From Saccharothrix sp. (GTDB lineage Bacteria > Actinomycetota > Actinomycetes > Mycobacteriales > Pseudonocardiaceae), in NCBI RefSeq assembly GCF_031180885.1, contig NZ_JAPSLK010000058.1, positions 1 to 54,006 on the forward strand: a stretch of DNA of 54,006 nucleotides. The letters run 5' to 3'. Shown piece after piece: positions 43,716 through 51,701 of the stretch. Each line of letters begins with the position of its first letter. Positions within the stretch are counted from its first letter, which is position 1. Below the pieces are notes generated by a model that saw only the letters and a program-made list of their open reading frames with translations, was not told the origin of the DNA and made no database searches. The position numbers and the translations under genes are program-made.

Positions 43716-44900
43716 ATGGCCGTCACCACTCACGACCAGCAACACGGCCTGACGGCCCACTCCCACGGCGCCGGCGCCCCCAGCGCCCCCGTGTCCTCGC
43801 GCGCGGACCACTTCACGTCCTTCGACGTGAACGCGTTCGAGGTCCCCGGCGGCCGGGAGGAGATCTGGCGCTTCACCCCCATGAAGCGCCTGGCCAACCT
43901 GCACAACGGCGCCGAAGCCACCGCCGCGGCCAAGATCGACGTCAACGCCCCTGAAGGCGTCAAGGTCGAAACGGCAGCCAAGGGCGACGAGCGCCTGGGC
44001 ACCGCCGGCACCCCCGGCGACCGCATCGCCGCCCAGGCGTGGACCTCCTTCACCGAGGCCACCGTCGTCACCCTGCCGAAGGACACCAAGGTCGGCCCGA
44101 CCACCGTCACGGTGACCGGCCCCGGCAAGGGCGAGGTCGCCTACGGCCACCTGCACGTCAAGGCGGAGCGGTTCGCCGAGGCCGTCGTGGTGGTCGACCA
44201 CCGCGGCTCCGGCGCGTACGCCGACAACGTGGAGTTCGTGGTCGAGGACGGCGCGCACCTCACCGTGGTCGCCATCCAGGACTGGGCCGACGACGCGGTC
44301 CACGTGTCGTCGCACCACGCCAAGCTGGGCCGCGACGCCACGCTCAAGCACACCGTCATCACCCTGGGCGGCGACCTGGTCCGGCTGACCCCCGTGGTCA
44401 CCTACACCGGTCGCGGCGGCGACGCCGAGCTGCTCGGCCTGTACTTCGCCGACGCGGGCCAGCACCTGGAGCACCGCACCTTCGTCGACCACGCGGTGTC
44501 CAACTGCCGCAGCAACGTGGTCTACAAGGGCGCGCTCCAGGGCGACGGCGCCCACACCGTGTGGATCGGCGACGTGCTGATCCGGGCCGTGGCCGAGGGC
44601 ACCGAGACGTTCGAGCTGAACCGCAACCTGGTGCTCACCGACGGCGCGCGCGCGGACTCGGTGCCGAACCTGGAGATCGAGACCGGCGAGATCGAGGGCG
44701 CGGGCCACGCCTCCGCCACCGGCCGGTTCGACGACGAGCAGCTGTTCTACCTCCAGGCGCGGGGCATCCCCGAGGAGCAGGCCCGCCGCCTGGTCGTGCG
44801 CGGCTTCTTCCACGAGATCCTGCTCAAGATCGACGTCCCCGAGGTGCGCGAGCGCCTCGAAGCGGCGATCGAGGCGGAACTCGAAGCGGTGGGGGCGTGA
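43716..44900 (+). CDS. sufD: Fe-S cluster assembly protein SufD
   Basis: A 394-aa SufB paralogue that completes the SufBC2D complex. The right-handed beta-helix core spans about 100-330, and the conserved C-terminus reads LFYLQARGIPEEQARRLVVRG followed by FFHEIL. The N-terminus (1-30) is variable and polar. The ATG at 43716 lies directly after the sufB stop. The last codons overlap the Rieske gene GTG by 4 bp. The length is typical. Confidence 0.97.
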   Translation: MAVTTHDQQHGLTAHSHGAGAPSAPVSSRADHFTSFDVNAFEVPGGREEIWRFTPMKRLANLHNGAEATAAAKIDVNAPEGVKVETAAKGDERLGTAGTPGDRIAAQAWTSFTEATVVTLPKDTKVGPTTVTVTGPGKGEVAYGHLHVKAERFAEAVVVVDHRGSGAYADNVEFVVEDGAHLTVVAIQDWADDAVHVSSHHAKLGRDATLKHTVITLGGDLVRLTPVVTYTGRGGDAELLGLYFADAGQHLEHRTFVDHAVSNCRSNVVYKGALQGDGAHTVWIGDVLIRAVAEGTETFELNRNLVLTDGARADSVPNLEIETGEIEGAGHASATGRFDDEQLFYLQARGIPEEQARRLVVRGFFHEILLKIDVPEVRERLEAAIEAELEAVGA

Positions 44901-45217
44901 TCCGGGTGTGCTCGCTGTCCGACCTCGACGACCGCAAGCCGGTCGCGTTCGAGGTCGGCGACGAGTACACCCCGGTCGTCCTGGTCCGCGACGGCGACAC
45001 CGTCCACGCGCTGCACAACCTGTGCTCGCACGCGGCGATCGAGCTGTCCGAGGGCGAGGTGACCCGCAAGGGCATCGAGTGCTTCCTGCACGGGTCGTGC
45101 TTCGACCTGCGCACCGGCAAGCCGTCCTCCCCGCCCGCCACCGAACCGGTCGACGTCTTCGCCGTCGACATCCGTGACGGCGACGTCCACGTCGACGTCA
45201 CCGTCACCCTGAACTGA
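44897..45217 (+). CDS. Rieske-type [2Fe-2S] ferredoxin within the suf operon
   Basis: A 106-aa Rieske ferredoxin. Cluster ligands are in CSH (about 44-46) and CFLHGSCFD (about 62-70), the C-x-H...C-x2-H pattern of bacterial dioxygenase-type ferredoxins. It probably supplies electrons for cluster assembly or carries a cluster. GTG 44897 overlaps sufD by 4 bp, so it is firmly part of the operon. From memory, a Rieske gene at this position is normal in Streptomyces-type suf operons and absent in mycobacteria. Confidence 0.95.
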   Translation: MIRVCSLSDLDDRKPVAFEVGDEYTPVVLVRDGDTVHALHNLCSHAAIELSEGEVTRKGIECFLHGSCFDLRTGKPSSPPATEPVDVFAVDIRDGDVHVDVTVTLN

Positions 45218-45245
45218 CTGCCACACCGGGAGAAACCGAACACCA

Positions 45246-46016
45246 ATGGCCACTCTGGAGATCAAGGACCTGCACGTCTCGGTCAACACCGACGAGACGG
45301 CCAAGGAGATCCTCAAGGGCGTCGACCTGACCATCAAGTCGGGCGAGACCCACGCGATCATGGGTCCGAACGGCTCGGGCAAGTCCACCCTGTCCTACGC
45401 CATCGCGGGTCACCCCAAGTACGAGGTGACCTCCGGCAGCGTCCTGCTCGACGGCGAGGACGTGCTGGAGATGAGCGTCGACGAGCGCGCCCGCGCGGGC
45501 CTGTTCCTCGCCATGCAGTACCCGGTCGAGGTGCCCGGCGTGTCGATGTCGAACTTCCTGCGCACCGCCGCCACCGCCGTGCGCGGCGAGGCCCCGAACC
45601 TGCGGCACTGGGTGAAGGAGGTCAAGGGCGCGATGGCCGACCTGGACATCGACCCGGCCTTCGCCGAGCGCTCGGTCAACGAGGGCTTCTCCGGCGGTGA
45701 GAAGAAGCGCCACGAGATCCTCCAGCTGGGCCTGCTCAAGCCGAAGATCGCGATCCTGGACGAGACCGACTCCGGCCTGGACGTCGACGCGCTGCGCGTG
45801 GTGTCCGAGGGCGTCAACCGGTACAAGGCGTCCGGCGACGCCGGGATCATGCTGATCACGCACTACACCCGCATCCTCAAGTACATCCAGCCGGACTTCG
45901 TGCACGTGTTCGCGAACGGCCGGATCGTCGAGTCCGGTGGTCGCGAGCTGGCCGACGTGCTCGAAGCCGAGGGCTACGTGAAGTACGGCAAGCAGGAAGC
46001 CGCGAGCACCAGCTGA
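45246..46016 (+). CDS. sufC: Fe-S cluster assembly ATPase SufC
   Basis: A 256-aa ABC-type ATPase that drives SufBCD. Walker A is GPNGSGKST (40-48), the signature FSGGEKKRHEILQL (about 149-162) and Walker B KIAILDETDSGLDVDAL (about 167-183). The signature reads FSGGEKKR, as in other SufC proteins, rather than the transporter LSGGQ. The ATG at 45246 follows the Rieske gene by 28 bp. The length is typical. Confidence 0.98.
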   Translation: MATLEIKDLHVSVNTDETAKEILKGVDLTIKSGETHAIMGPNGSGKSTLSYAIAGHPKYEVTSGSVLLDGEDVLEMSVDERARAGLFLAMQYPVEVPGVSMSNFLRTAATAVRGEAPNLRHWVKEVKGAMADLDIDPAFAERSVNEGFSGGEKKRHEILQLGLLKPKIAILDETDSGLDVDALRVVSEGVNRYKASGDAGIMLITHYTRILKYIQPDFVHVFANGRIVESGGRELADVLEAEGYVKYGKQEAASTS

Positions 46017-46061
46017 CGTTGCACCCGTTGTGACCCATTCCCGAGAGGAGGCGTCGGAGCT

Positions 46062-47339
46062 GTGACCACCACCGCTGCTCCGCTTGACGTCGCTACCGTG
46101 CGCGCGGACTTCCCGATCCTGGGCCGCACCGTGCGGGAAGGCAAGCGGCTGGTCTACCTGGACTCCGGCGCCACCTCGCAACGGCCGAGGCAGGTCCTCG
46201 ACGCCGAGCGCGCCTTCCTGGAGATCGCCAACGCCGCCGTGCACCGCGGCGCGCACCAGTTGGCCGAGGAGGCCACCGACGCCTACGAGGGCGCGCGGGC
46301 GAAGATCGCCGCGTTCGTGGGCGTCGACTTCGGCGAGATCGTGTTCACCAAGAACGCCACCGAGGGCGTGAACCTCGTGGCGTACGCGATGGGCAACGCG
46401 GCCACGTCCGGCCCGGAAGCCGACCGGTTCAGGCTCGGCCCCGGCGACGAGATCGTGGTAACCGAGATGGAGCACCACGCCAACCTCGTGCCGTGGCAGC
46501 AGCTCGCCGAGCGGACCGGCGCGACGCTGCGCTGGTTCGGCGTCACCGACGAGGGCCGGCTCGACCTGTCCGATGTGGACGAACTGATCAACCCGCGCAC
46601 CAAGGTGGTGGCGTTCACCCACCAGTCCAACGTGCTCGGCACGGTCAACCCGGTGAAGTCCATCGTGGACAAGGCGCAGGCCGTCGGCGCGCTCACCGTC
46701 CTCGACGCGTGCCAGTCGGTGCCGCACAGCAAAGTGGACTTCCACGCCCTGGGCGTCGACTTCGCGGTGTTCTCCGGCCACAAGATGCTCGGCCCGTCCG
46801 GGATCGGCGTCCTGTACGGCAAGCGCGCCCTCCTCGAAGCGCTGCCGCCGTTCCTCACCGGCGGCTCGATGATCGAGATGGTGCAGATGGCGCGGTCGAC
46901 GTTCGCGCCGCCGCCGCAGCGGTTCGAGGCCGGTTCGCCGATGACGTCCCAGGCCGTGGCCCTGGGCGCGGCGGTGGACTACCTGTCCGCGATCGGCATG
47001 GACCGCATCGCCGCCCACGAGCACGTGCTCACCGAAGCCGCGCTCAAGGGCCTCGCGGAGATCCCCGGCGTCCGCGTCGTCGGCCCGCTCGACACCGAGG
47101 ACCGCGGCGGCGCCGTGTCCTTCGTCGTCGAGGGCGTCCACGCGCACGACGCCGGCCAGGTCCTGGACAGCCTCGGCATCGAGGTCCGCGTCGGCCACCA
47201 CTGCGCGTGGCCGCTGCACCGCAGGATGGACGCCGCCGCCACCGTGCGCGCGAGCTTCTACCTGTACAACACCTTGGACGAGGTCCAAGCACTCCTGGAC
47301 GGCGTGCGCGAGACCCAGAAGTTCTTCGGGGTGGCGTGA
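46062..47339 (+). CDS. sufS: Cysteine desulfurase SufS
   Basis: A 425-aa group II PLP enzyme that takes sulfur from cysteine. HHANLVPW (138-145), the Schiff-base Lys K241 in FSGHKMLGPSG, and the active-site Cys C381 in VGHHCAWPLHRRM are all present. The sulfur acceptor is expected to be SufU, encoded next. GTG 46062 has GGAG six bases upstream. Its stop codon shares one base with the sufU ATG. The length is slightly longer than usual because of an N-terminal extension. Confidence 0.97.
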   Translation: MTTTAAPLDVATVRADFPILGRTVREGKRLVYLDSGATSQRPRQVLDAERAFLEIANAAVHRGAHQLAEEATDAYEGARAKIAAFVGVDFGEIVFTKNATEGVNLVAYAMGNAATSGPEADRFRLGPGDEIVVTEMEHHANLVPWQQLAERTGATLRWFGVTDEGRLDLSDVDELINPRTKVVAFTHQSNVLGTVNPVKSIVDKAQAVGALTVLDACQSVPHSKVDFHALGVDFAVFSGHKMLGPSGIGVLYGKRALLEALPPFLTGGSMIEMVQMARSTFAPPPQRFEAGSPMTSQAVALGAAVDYLSAIGMDRIAAHEHVLTEAALKGLAEIPGVRVVGPLDTEDRGGAVSFVVEGVHAHDAGQVLDSLGIEVRVGHHCAWPLHRRMDAAATVRASFYLYNTLDEVQALLDGVRETQKFFGVA

Positions 47340-47782
47340 TGCAGCTGCAGCAGATGTACCAGGAGATCATCCTGGACCACTACAAGAACCCGCACGGCCG
47401 GGGCCTGCGCGACCCGTTCGACGCGGAGTCCCACCAGATCAACCCGACGTGCGGCGACGAGGTGACGCTGCGCGTCAAGCTCGACGGCGAGACCGTCGCG
47501 GACGTCTCCTACGACGGCCAGGGCTGCTCGATCAGCCAGGCGTCCACGTCGGTGCTCACCGACCTGGTGGTCGGCAAGCCGATCGGCGAGGCGTTCAAGA
47601 AGATGGACGCGTTCGTGGAACTCATGCAGGGCCGCGGCCAGGTCGAGCCGGACGAGGACGTCCTGGAGGACGGCATCGCGTTCGCCGGTGTGGCCAAGTA
47701 CCCGGCCCGCGTGAAGTGCGCCCTGCTGGGCTGGATGGCTTTCAAGGACGCGGTGTCCCGCAGCGAAGGAGCAAAGGCATGA
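47339..47782 (+). CDS. sufU: SUF sulfur-transfer protein SufU
   Basis: A 147-aa IscU-like protein of the SufU type. Zinc and sulfur ligands are C38 and D40 in NPTCGDE, C63 in GQGCSIS and C127 in VKCALLGW; the insertion between C63 and C127 is typical of SufU. It accepts persulfide from SufS and passes sulfur to SufBCD. ATG 47339 overlaps the sufS stop by one base. The stop overlaps the next gene by 4 bp. Confidence 0.97.
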   Translation: MQLQQMYQEIILDHYKNPHGRGLRDPFDAESHQINPTCGDEVTLRVKLDGETVADVSYDGQGCSISQASTSVLTDLVVGKPIGEAFKKMDAFVELMQGRGQVEPDEDVLEDGIAFAGVAKYPARVKCALLGWMAFKDAVSRSEGAKA

Positions 47783-48174
47783 CCACCCCCGAGCAGGACG
47801 TGGTCCGCGGCGTCGAGGGCATGCCCGAACCGCCCGCGCCGAAGGCGGACAAGGCCAATCTCGACGACGTCGAAGAGGCCATGCGCGACGTCGTCGACCC
47901 CGAACTGGGCATCAACGTGGTCGACCTGGGCCTGGTCTACGACATCCGCGTGGACGACGACAACGTGGCCCTCATCGACATGACGCTGACCTCGGCGGCC
48001 TGCCCGCTGACCGACGTCATCGAGGACCAGACCCGGGGCGCGCTGTGCGGCGGCCCCGGCGGCGGCATCGTCAGCGACTTCCGCATCAACTGGGTGTGGA
48101 TGCCGCCGTGGGGCCCCGAGAAGATCACCGACGACGGCCGCGAGCAGCTCCGCGCCCTCGGCTTCACCGTCTGA
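47779..48174 (+). CDS. sufT: SufT-like (MIP18/DUF59) metal-sulfur cluster assembly factor
   Basis: A 131-aa protein. A Pro/Lys-rich N-terminus (1-28) is followed by the MIP18 domain: MRDVVDPELGINVVDLGLVY (about 35-54) and TLTSAACPLTD with the conserved Cys C75. It acts late in Fe-S cluster maturation or delivery. It is the last gene of the suf operon, overlapping sufU by 4 bp. The stop codon lies inside a 15-bp tandem repeat, so the C-terminus may have been set by repeat variation. Confidence 0.95.
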   Translation: MTTPEQDVVRGVEGMPEPPAPKADKANLDDVEEAMRDVVDPELGINVVDLGLVYDIRVDDDNVALIDMTLTSAACPLTDVIEDQTRGALCGGPGGGIVSDFRINWVWMPPWGPEKITDDGREQLRALGFTV

Positions 48175-48214
48175 CGCTTCACCGTCGGACGTTCACCCGT
48201 CGGACGCTTCACCC
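48161..48214 (+). repeat. 15-bp tandem repeat across the sufT stop codon
   Basis: GCTTCACCGTCTGAC, GCTTCACCGTCGGAC and GTTCACCCGTCGGAC follow one another, then a partial GCTTCACCC. The sufT stop TGA (48172-48174) comes from the T of the first unit. The later units have G at that place and would be read through. Confidence 0.85.
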
Positions 48215-48228
48215 TTCTGGGCACTCGA

Positions 48229-48259
48229 AACGGCCACCGGCACCACGTCGGTGGCCGTT
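48229..48259. terminator. Terminator hairpin at the end of the suf operon
   Basis: AACGGCCACCG and CGGTGGCCGTT form a perfect 11-bp stem around a 9-nt loop. It lies between the convergent sufT and CBS genes and can end both transcripts. Confidence 0.8.
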
Positions 48260-48264
48260 CGGCG

Positions 48265-48678
48265 TCACCGGGCGTACACCCGCTCCACGAACTCCGCGAT
48301 CTGGTCCTCGGGCAGGTGCCGGGCGATGTCCGCCTCCGACACCATGCCGACCAGCCGGTGCTCCTCGATCACCGGCATCCGCCGGATCTGGTTATCCTCC
48401 ATCTGCCGCAACACGGCCGAGATGTCGTCGTCCGCGTTGACCCAGTGCAGGTGGCCGGACATCTCGCCGGCCTTCATGTCCGCGCAGGACCGCCCCTCGG
48501 CCACGCACCGGACGACGATGTCACGATCGGTGATGATGCCGTGCAACCGGTCGTCCTTCCCGCAGATCGGCAGGGAACCGACGTTCAGGTCGCGCATCAT
48601 GCGAGCGGCGTCGAGCAGACTCTGGTCCTCCTTGATGCACTGGACACCCGCGTTCATGATCTCCCGTGCGGTGGTCAT
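48265..48678 (-). CDS. CBS-domain protein, Hrp1-like
   Basis: A 137-aa protein consisting of two CBS motifs (about 8-62 and 75-130), with the nucleotide-site segments GIITDRDIVVR and GMVSEADIAR. Such stand-alone pairs bind adenine nucleotides; the mycobacterial homologue Hrp1 is induced by hypoxia. ATG 48678 has AGGAGG six to seven bases upstream, so the longer in-frame extension is rejected. Convergent with sufT. Partner unknown. Confidence 0.92.
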   Translation of the reverse strand: MTTAREIMNAGVQCIKEDQSLLDAARMMRDLNVGSLPICGKDDRLHGIITDRDIVVRCVAEGRSCADMKAGEMSGHLHWVNADDDISAVLRQMEDNQIRRMPVIEEHRLVGMVSEADIARHLPEDQIAEFVERVYAR

Positions 48679-48747
48679 GCCGAACCTCCTTGGTCGTCCG
48701 CCACCCACCAGCATGCGCCGACCCGGTGCCACCGGCATCTCGACCAG

Positions 48748-49866
48748 CTACGTCTGGGCGACCAGGAGGTCCACCACGTCCAGCAGCGATCCCCGCCGCG
48801 CGAACGCCCGCCGCTGCCGCGCCGCGCCCCCGCCGTCGACCAGCAGCCGCTCGACCCCGTCGACCACCAACTCCTCGTCCCCGCACTCCCGCAGCGCCGG
48901 CCGCACCCACTCCACCAGCGCCCGCACCTGCTCCGCCGCACCCACCAGCCGCCCGGTGCGCGGCTCCACCGCCGCCCCCTCCACGCCGTCCCGCGCCGCG
49001 CGCCACAACGCGGTCCGCAACCCCAGGTCCGACACCACCGGTGCGGGCTCCCCGGACAGCGCCGTGGCCGCCAGCGCCCGCACCACGGCGGCGATCAGGA
49101 CCGCCTCGTCGACCGTCCCCGCCACGTCGCACACCCGCAGCTCCACGGTCGGGTGGTTCGCCGACAACCGGACGTCCCAATAGACCATCCCCTGGTCCAA
49201 CGCCGCCCCCGACATGCGCAGCGTCTCGGTCCGCAGGTGGTAGTCGTCGGCGGAGGCGAACCACGGGGGAGCGCCCGCCGACGGCCACGGGCTCCACGAC
49301 ACGTACCGCCAGCTCGCGTACCCGCTGTCCCGCCCCTCGGAGAACGGCGAGTTCGCGCTCAGCGCCAGCAGCACCGGCAGCCACGGCCGCAGGTGGTTGG
49401 AGATCCGCACCCCGGTCTCCTCGTCCGGGATGCCGATGTGCACGTGGCACCCGCAGATCGTCAGCCCGTCGATCAGCGACCCGTACTGCCGCGCGATGTC
49501 CCGGTACCGCGGCCGGTCGGTCAACGGCGGTGGGCGCGACCCGCCCAGCACCGGCGTCCCGCTCGCCACGATCCGCGCCCCGTGCTCCCGCGCCAGCCCG
49601 CGCAACGCCTGCCTGGCCAACAGCAACTGCTCCCGGACCTCGCCCATCGTCCGGCACACCGCGGTGGCGCTCTCCACCTGGAACCGGGTCATCTCCGCCT
49701 GGAGGTCCAACTCGCCGTCGGCGTCGCCGAGCACCGCGCCCGCCAGCGGCACCAGGTCCCCGGTCACCGCGTCCACCAGCAGGAACTCTTCCTCGACCCC
49801 GATGGAGAGCGCCCCGGAGGACCCGGCTCCCGGACGCGGCGGTGCGACGACCTCGACCTCGCTCAC
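48748..49866 (-). CDS. YbdK-type carboxylate-amine ligase (glutamate-cysteine ligase 2 family)
   Basis: A 372-aa GCS2-family enzyme. SIGVEEEFLLVD near the start, HVHIGIPDEE in the middle, and SWSPWPSAG and WDVRLSANHPTVELRVCDV towards the end are characteristic. YbdK has weak glutamate-cysteine ligase activity; the true substrate in actinobacteria, which use mycothiol, is usually unknown. GTG 49866 is chosen because GGGAGG lies five bases upstream; GTG 49893 would add nine residues. Upstream, 94 bp separate it from the EAL-GGDEF gene. Confidence 0.9.
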   Translation of the reverse strand: MSEVEVVAPPRPGAGSSGALSIGVEEEFLLVDAVTGDLVPLAGAVLGDADGELDLQAEMTRFQVESATAVCRTMGEVREQLLLARQALRGLAREHGARIVASGTPVLGGSRPPPLTDRPRYRDIARQYGSLIDGLTICGCHVHIGIPDEETGVRISNHLRPWLPVLLALSANSPFSEGRDSGYASWRYVSWSPWPSAGAPPWFASADDYHLRTETLRMSGAALDQGMVYWDVRLSANHPTVELRVCDVAGTVDEAVLIAAVVRALAATALSGEPAPVVSDLGLRTALWRAARDGVEGAAVEPRTGRLVGAAEQVRALVEWVRPALRECGDEELVVDGVERLLVDGGGAARQRRAFARRGSLLDVVDLLVAQT

Positions 49867-49960
49867 CGGAGCCTCCCTGCGGTGCGTAGTCACCCTGATG
49901 CTATGAGTGATCAGCGCAGGCGCACAGGCATCGTTGCGGTGAACTTCGAAATACCCCCGC

Positions 49961-51661
49961 CTAGCCCGCCGCCAGATGCGGTCCGCCGCGCAGCACGTCG
50001 ACGTGGTCGCTGTTGGGCCGACCGAGCACCCAACTGTTGCCCCGCAACGACTTCGCGTGCTCCTTCAACGGCGCCAGCAGCCGCGACACCTCGCGGTAGG
50101 AGCCCACCGAACCGGCCGCGCACACCAGTGTCGCCAGCGACAGCGTCACCGCGTGCCCCTCGGCGTCGAACGGGTGGTCCAGCACGCCCGCCGCGTACGG
50201 CACGATCTCGTTCAGCCCGGCCACGACGAGGAAGTCGTCCCCGCCGACGTGGCCCACCTGGATGCCCGGGTACGCCGCCGCGCCCTCGGAGAGGGTCCGG
50301 CCCAACGCCCGGATCAGGTCGTCGCCGGCCGCGAACCCGACGCTGTCGTTGACCCGCTTGAACGAGTCCACGTCCAGCCAGCCCACCGCGAAGATGTCGC
50401 CGCTGAGGATGCGCCGGTCCACCTCGCGCGCGATCGACTCGCTGCCCGGCAGCCGGGTCAGCGGGTTCAGCGCCGCCGCCTGCTCGACCTTCATCTCCGC
50501 CACGCCGCGCACCACGTCCGCCACCCGCACCACGCCCAGGCACCGGTCGTCGTCGTCCACGACCACCAGGTCGTCGTTCGTGCGCTCCCGGCCGGTGTTG
50601 GCGACGATGTCCAGCATCTCCAGCGCCGAGGAGTCCGCGCCGATCACCCGCGGCTTGTCCGCCAGCCGCGCCGCCTCGCGCTTGGCGTGCAGGGCGTGCC
50701 CGAACGGACCGGTGACCGCGAGCAGGAACCGGTTGCGGTCCACCGTCCAGCACGGCCGGCCCTCGTCGTCCACCAGCACCACGCCGCTCACCGTGGGCTG
50801 GGTGGCCAGCACGTCCCGCACCTCCTCCGACGTCGCCGACTCGGGCAGCGTCGTGGCCGGGTGCAGGAAGTCGGTGACCTTCGGGCCCGACTTGCGGCGC
50901 AGCGGCTTGGTCGTCGTCATGCCCACGGCCTCGGGATCGTTGATCTCGCTGAGCACCGCGGAGATCGTCGCGTTGATCTTCGGCCGGCGCTGCGCCTCGG
51001 CCAGCAGGTTGCCCTGCGCCAGCCGCACCCCCAGCTTGCGCAGGGCGGCCAACTGGGCCTCGGTCTCCACACCCTCGGCGACCACCAGCGACTCGGTCGC
51101 CTCGCACAGGTGTTGCAAGCCCTGGACCAGCGCGAGCCGCGTCGGGTCCTCGATGGCCTGGACGACCTCGCGGTCCAGCTTCACCACGTCCGGGCGCACC
51201 TCGGCCAGCAGCGACAGCGGCGAGTCGCCCTCGCCCACCCCGTCCAGGCCGATCCGGAACCCGTCCGCGCGCAGCCGCTCCAGGCCCTTGACCAGGCGCG
51301 GGCGCGGCGCACGCGTGTAGGGCGTGCCGACCTCGACGACCAGGCTCGACGGCGCGCGCCCGGTGTCCCGCAGCGCCGCGTAGAGCGGGGCGAGGTGCTC
51401 GGGCTTGTCCGCGATGGTCATCGCGAGGAGGTTGACGTGCAGCGGCAGCGTGAAGTCGTGGTCGGCGGCGTGGCGCACCGCTCGACAGGCCAACGCCACG
51501 TCGGTGTTGGCCAGGTACCCCGCACGGAACGCCATGCGGAGCAGATCCTGCACGCTGCCGTCGTGCGGGCGGGCCAGTGCCTCGACCGCGACGACCCCTC
51601 CGGTGTTGAGGTTGAACAGCGGCTGGAAGGCGAAGCGAACGTCATCCAGCAATGCGGGCAC
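49961..51661 (-). CDS. EAL-CBS-GGDEF protein with degenerate EAL catalytic site
   Basis: A 566-aa soluble protein. The N-terminal EAL domain (1-235) keeps EAL (27-29), N77, E110, K161, E196 and Q216, but the usual DDFG is DGVG at 140-143, so the second metal Asp is Gly. The glutamate loop after E110 also lacks its second acidic residue. Two CBS-like repeats (about 260-390) follow, then a GGDEF domain (about 395-560) with GGDDF (473-477) and the metal Asp in WLDVDSFKRVND. No RxxD inhibitory site is visible. Diguanylate cyclase activity is possible; phosphodiesterase activity is doubtful, so the EAL domain may only bind c-di-GMP. The GTG start lacks a clear Shine-Dalgarno. Confidence 0.9.
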   Translation of the reverse strand: MPALLDDVRFAFQPLFNLNTGGVVAVEALARPHDGSVQDLLRMAFRAGYLANTDVALACRAVRHAADHDFTLPLHVNLLAMTIADKPEHLAPLYAALRDTGRAPSSLVVEVGTPYTRAPRPRLVKGLERLRADGFRIGLDGVGEGDSPLSLLAEVRPDVVKLDREVVQAIEDPTRLALVQGLQHLCEATESLVVAEGVETEAQLAALRKLGVRLAQGNLLAEAQRRPKINATISAVLSEINDPEAVGMTTTKPLRRKSGPKVTDFLHPATTLPESATSEEVRDVLATQPTVSGVVLVDDEGRPCWTVDRNRFLLAVTGPFGHALHAKREAARLADKPRVIGADSSALEMLDIVANTGRERTNDDLVVVDDDDRCLGVVRVADVVRGVAEMKVEQAAALNPLTRLPGSESIAREVDRRILSGDIFAVGWLDVDSFKRVNDSVGFAAGDDLIRALGRTLSEGAAAYPGIQVGHVGGDDFLVVAGLNEIVPYAAGVLDHPFDAEGHAVTLSLATLVCAAGSVGSYREVSRLLAPLKEHAKSLRGNSWVLGRPNSDHVDVLRGGPHLAAG

Positions 51662-51701
51662 GGCACGATCGTGCCTGGTCGATCTTCAGTTGCCCAGACC
51701 G

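Noticed and set aside
44897..45217. Rieske gene in the suf operon as a novelty
   Set aside because: From memory this position is normal in Streptomyces-type suf operons, so it is listed only as a feature.
45204..47288. Long minus-strand open frame opposite sufC and sufS
   Set aside because: Antisense artefact of high GC content; both suf genes have full motifs on the plus strand.
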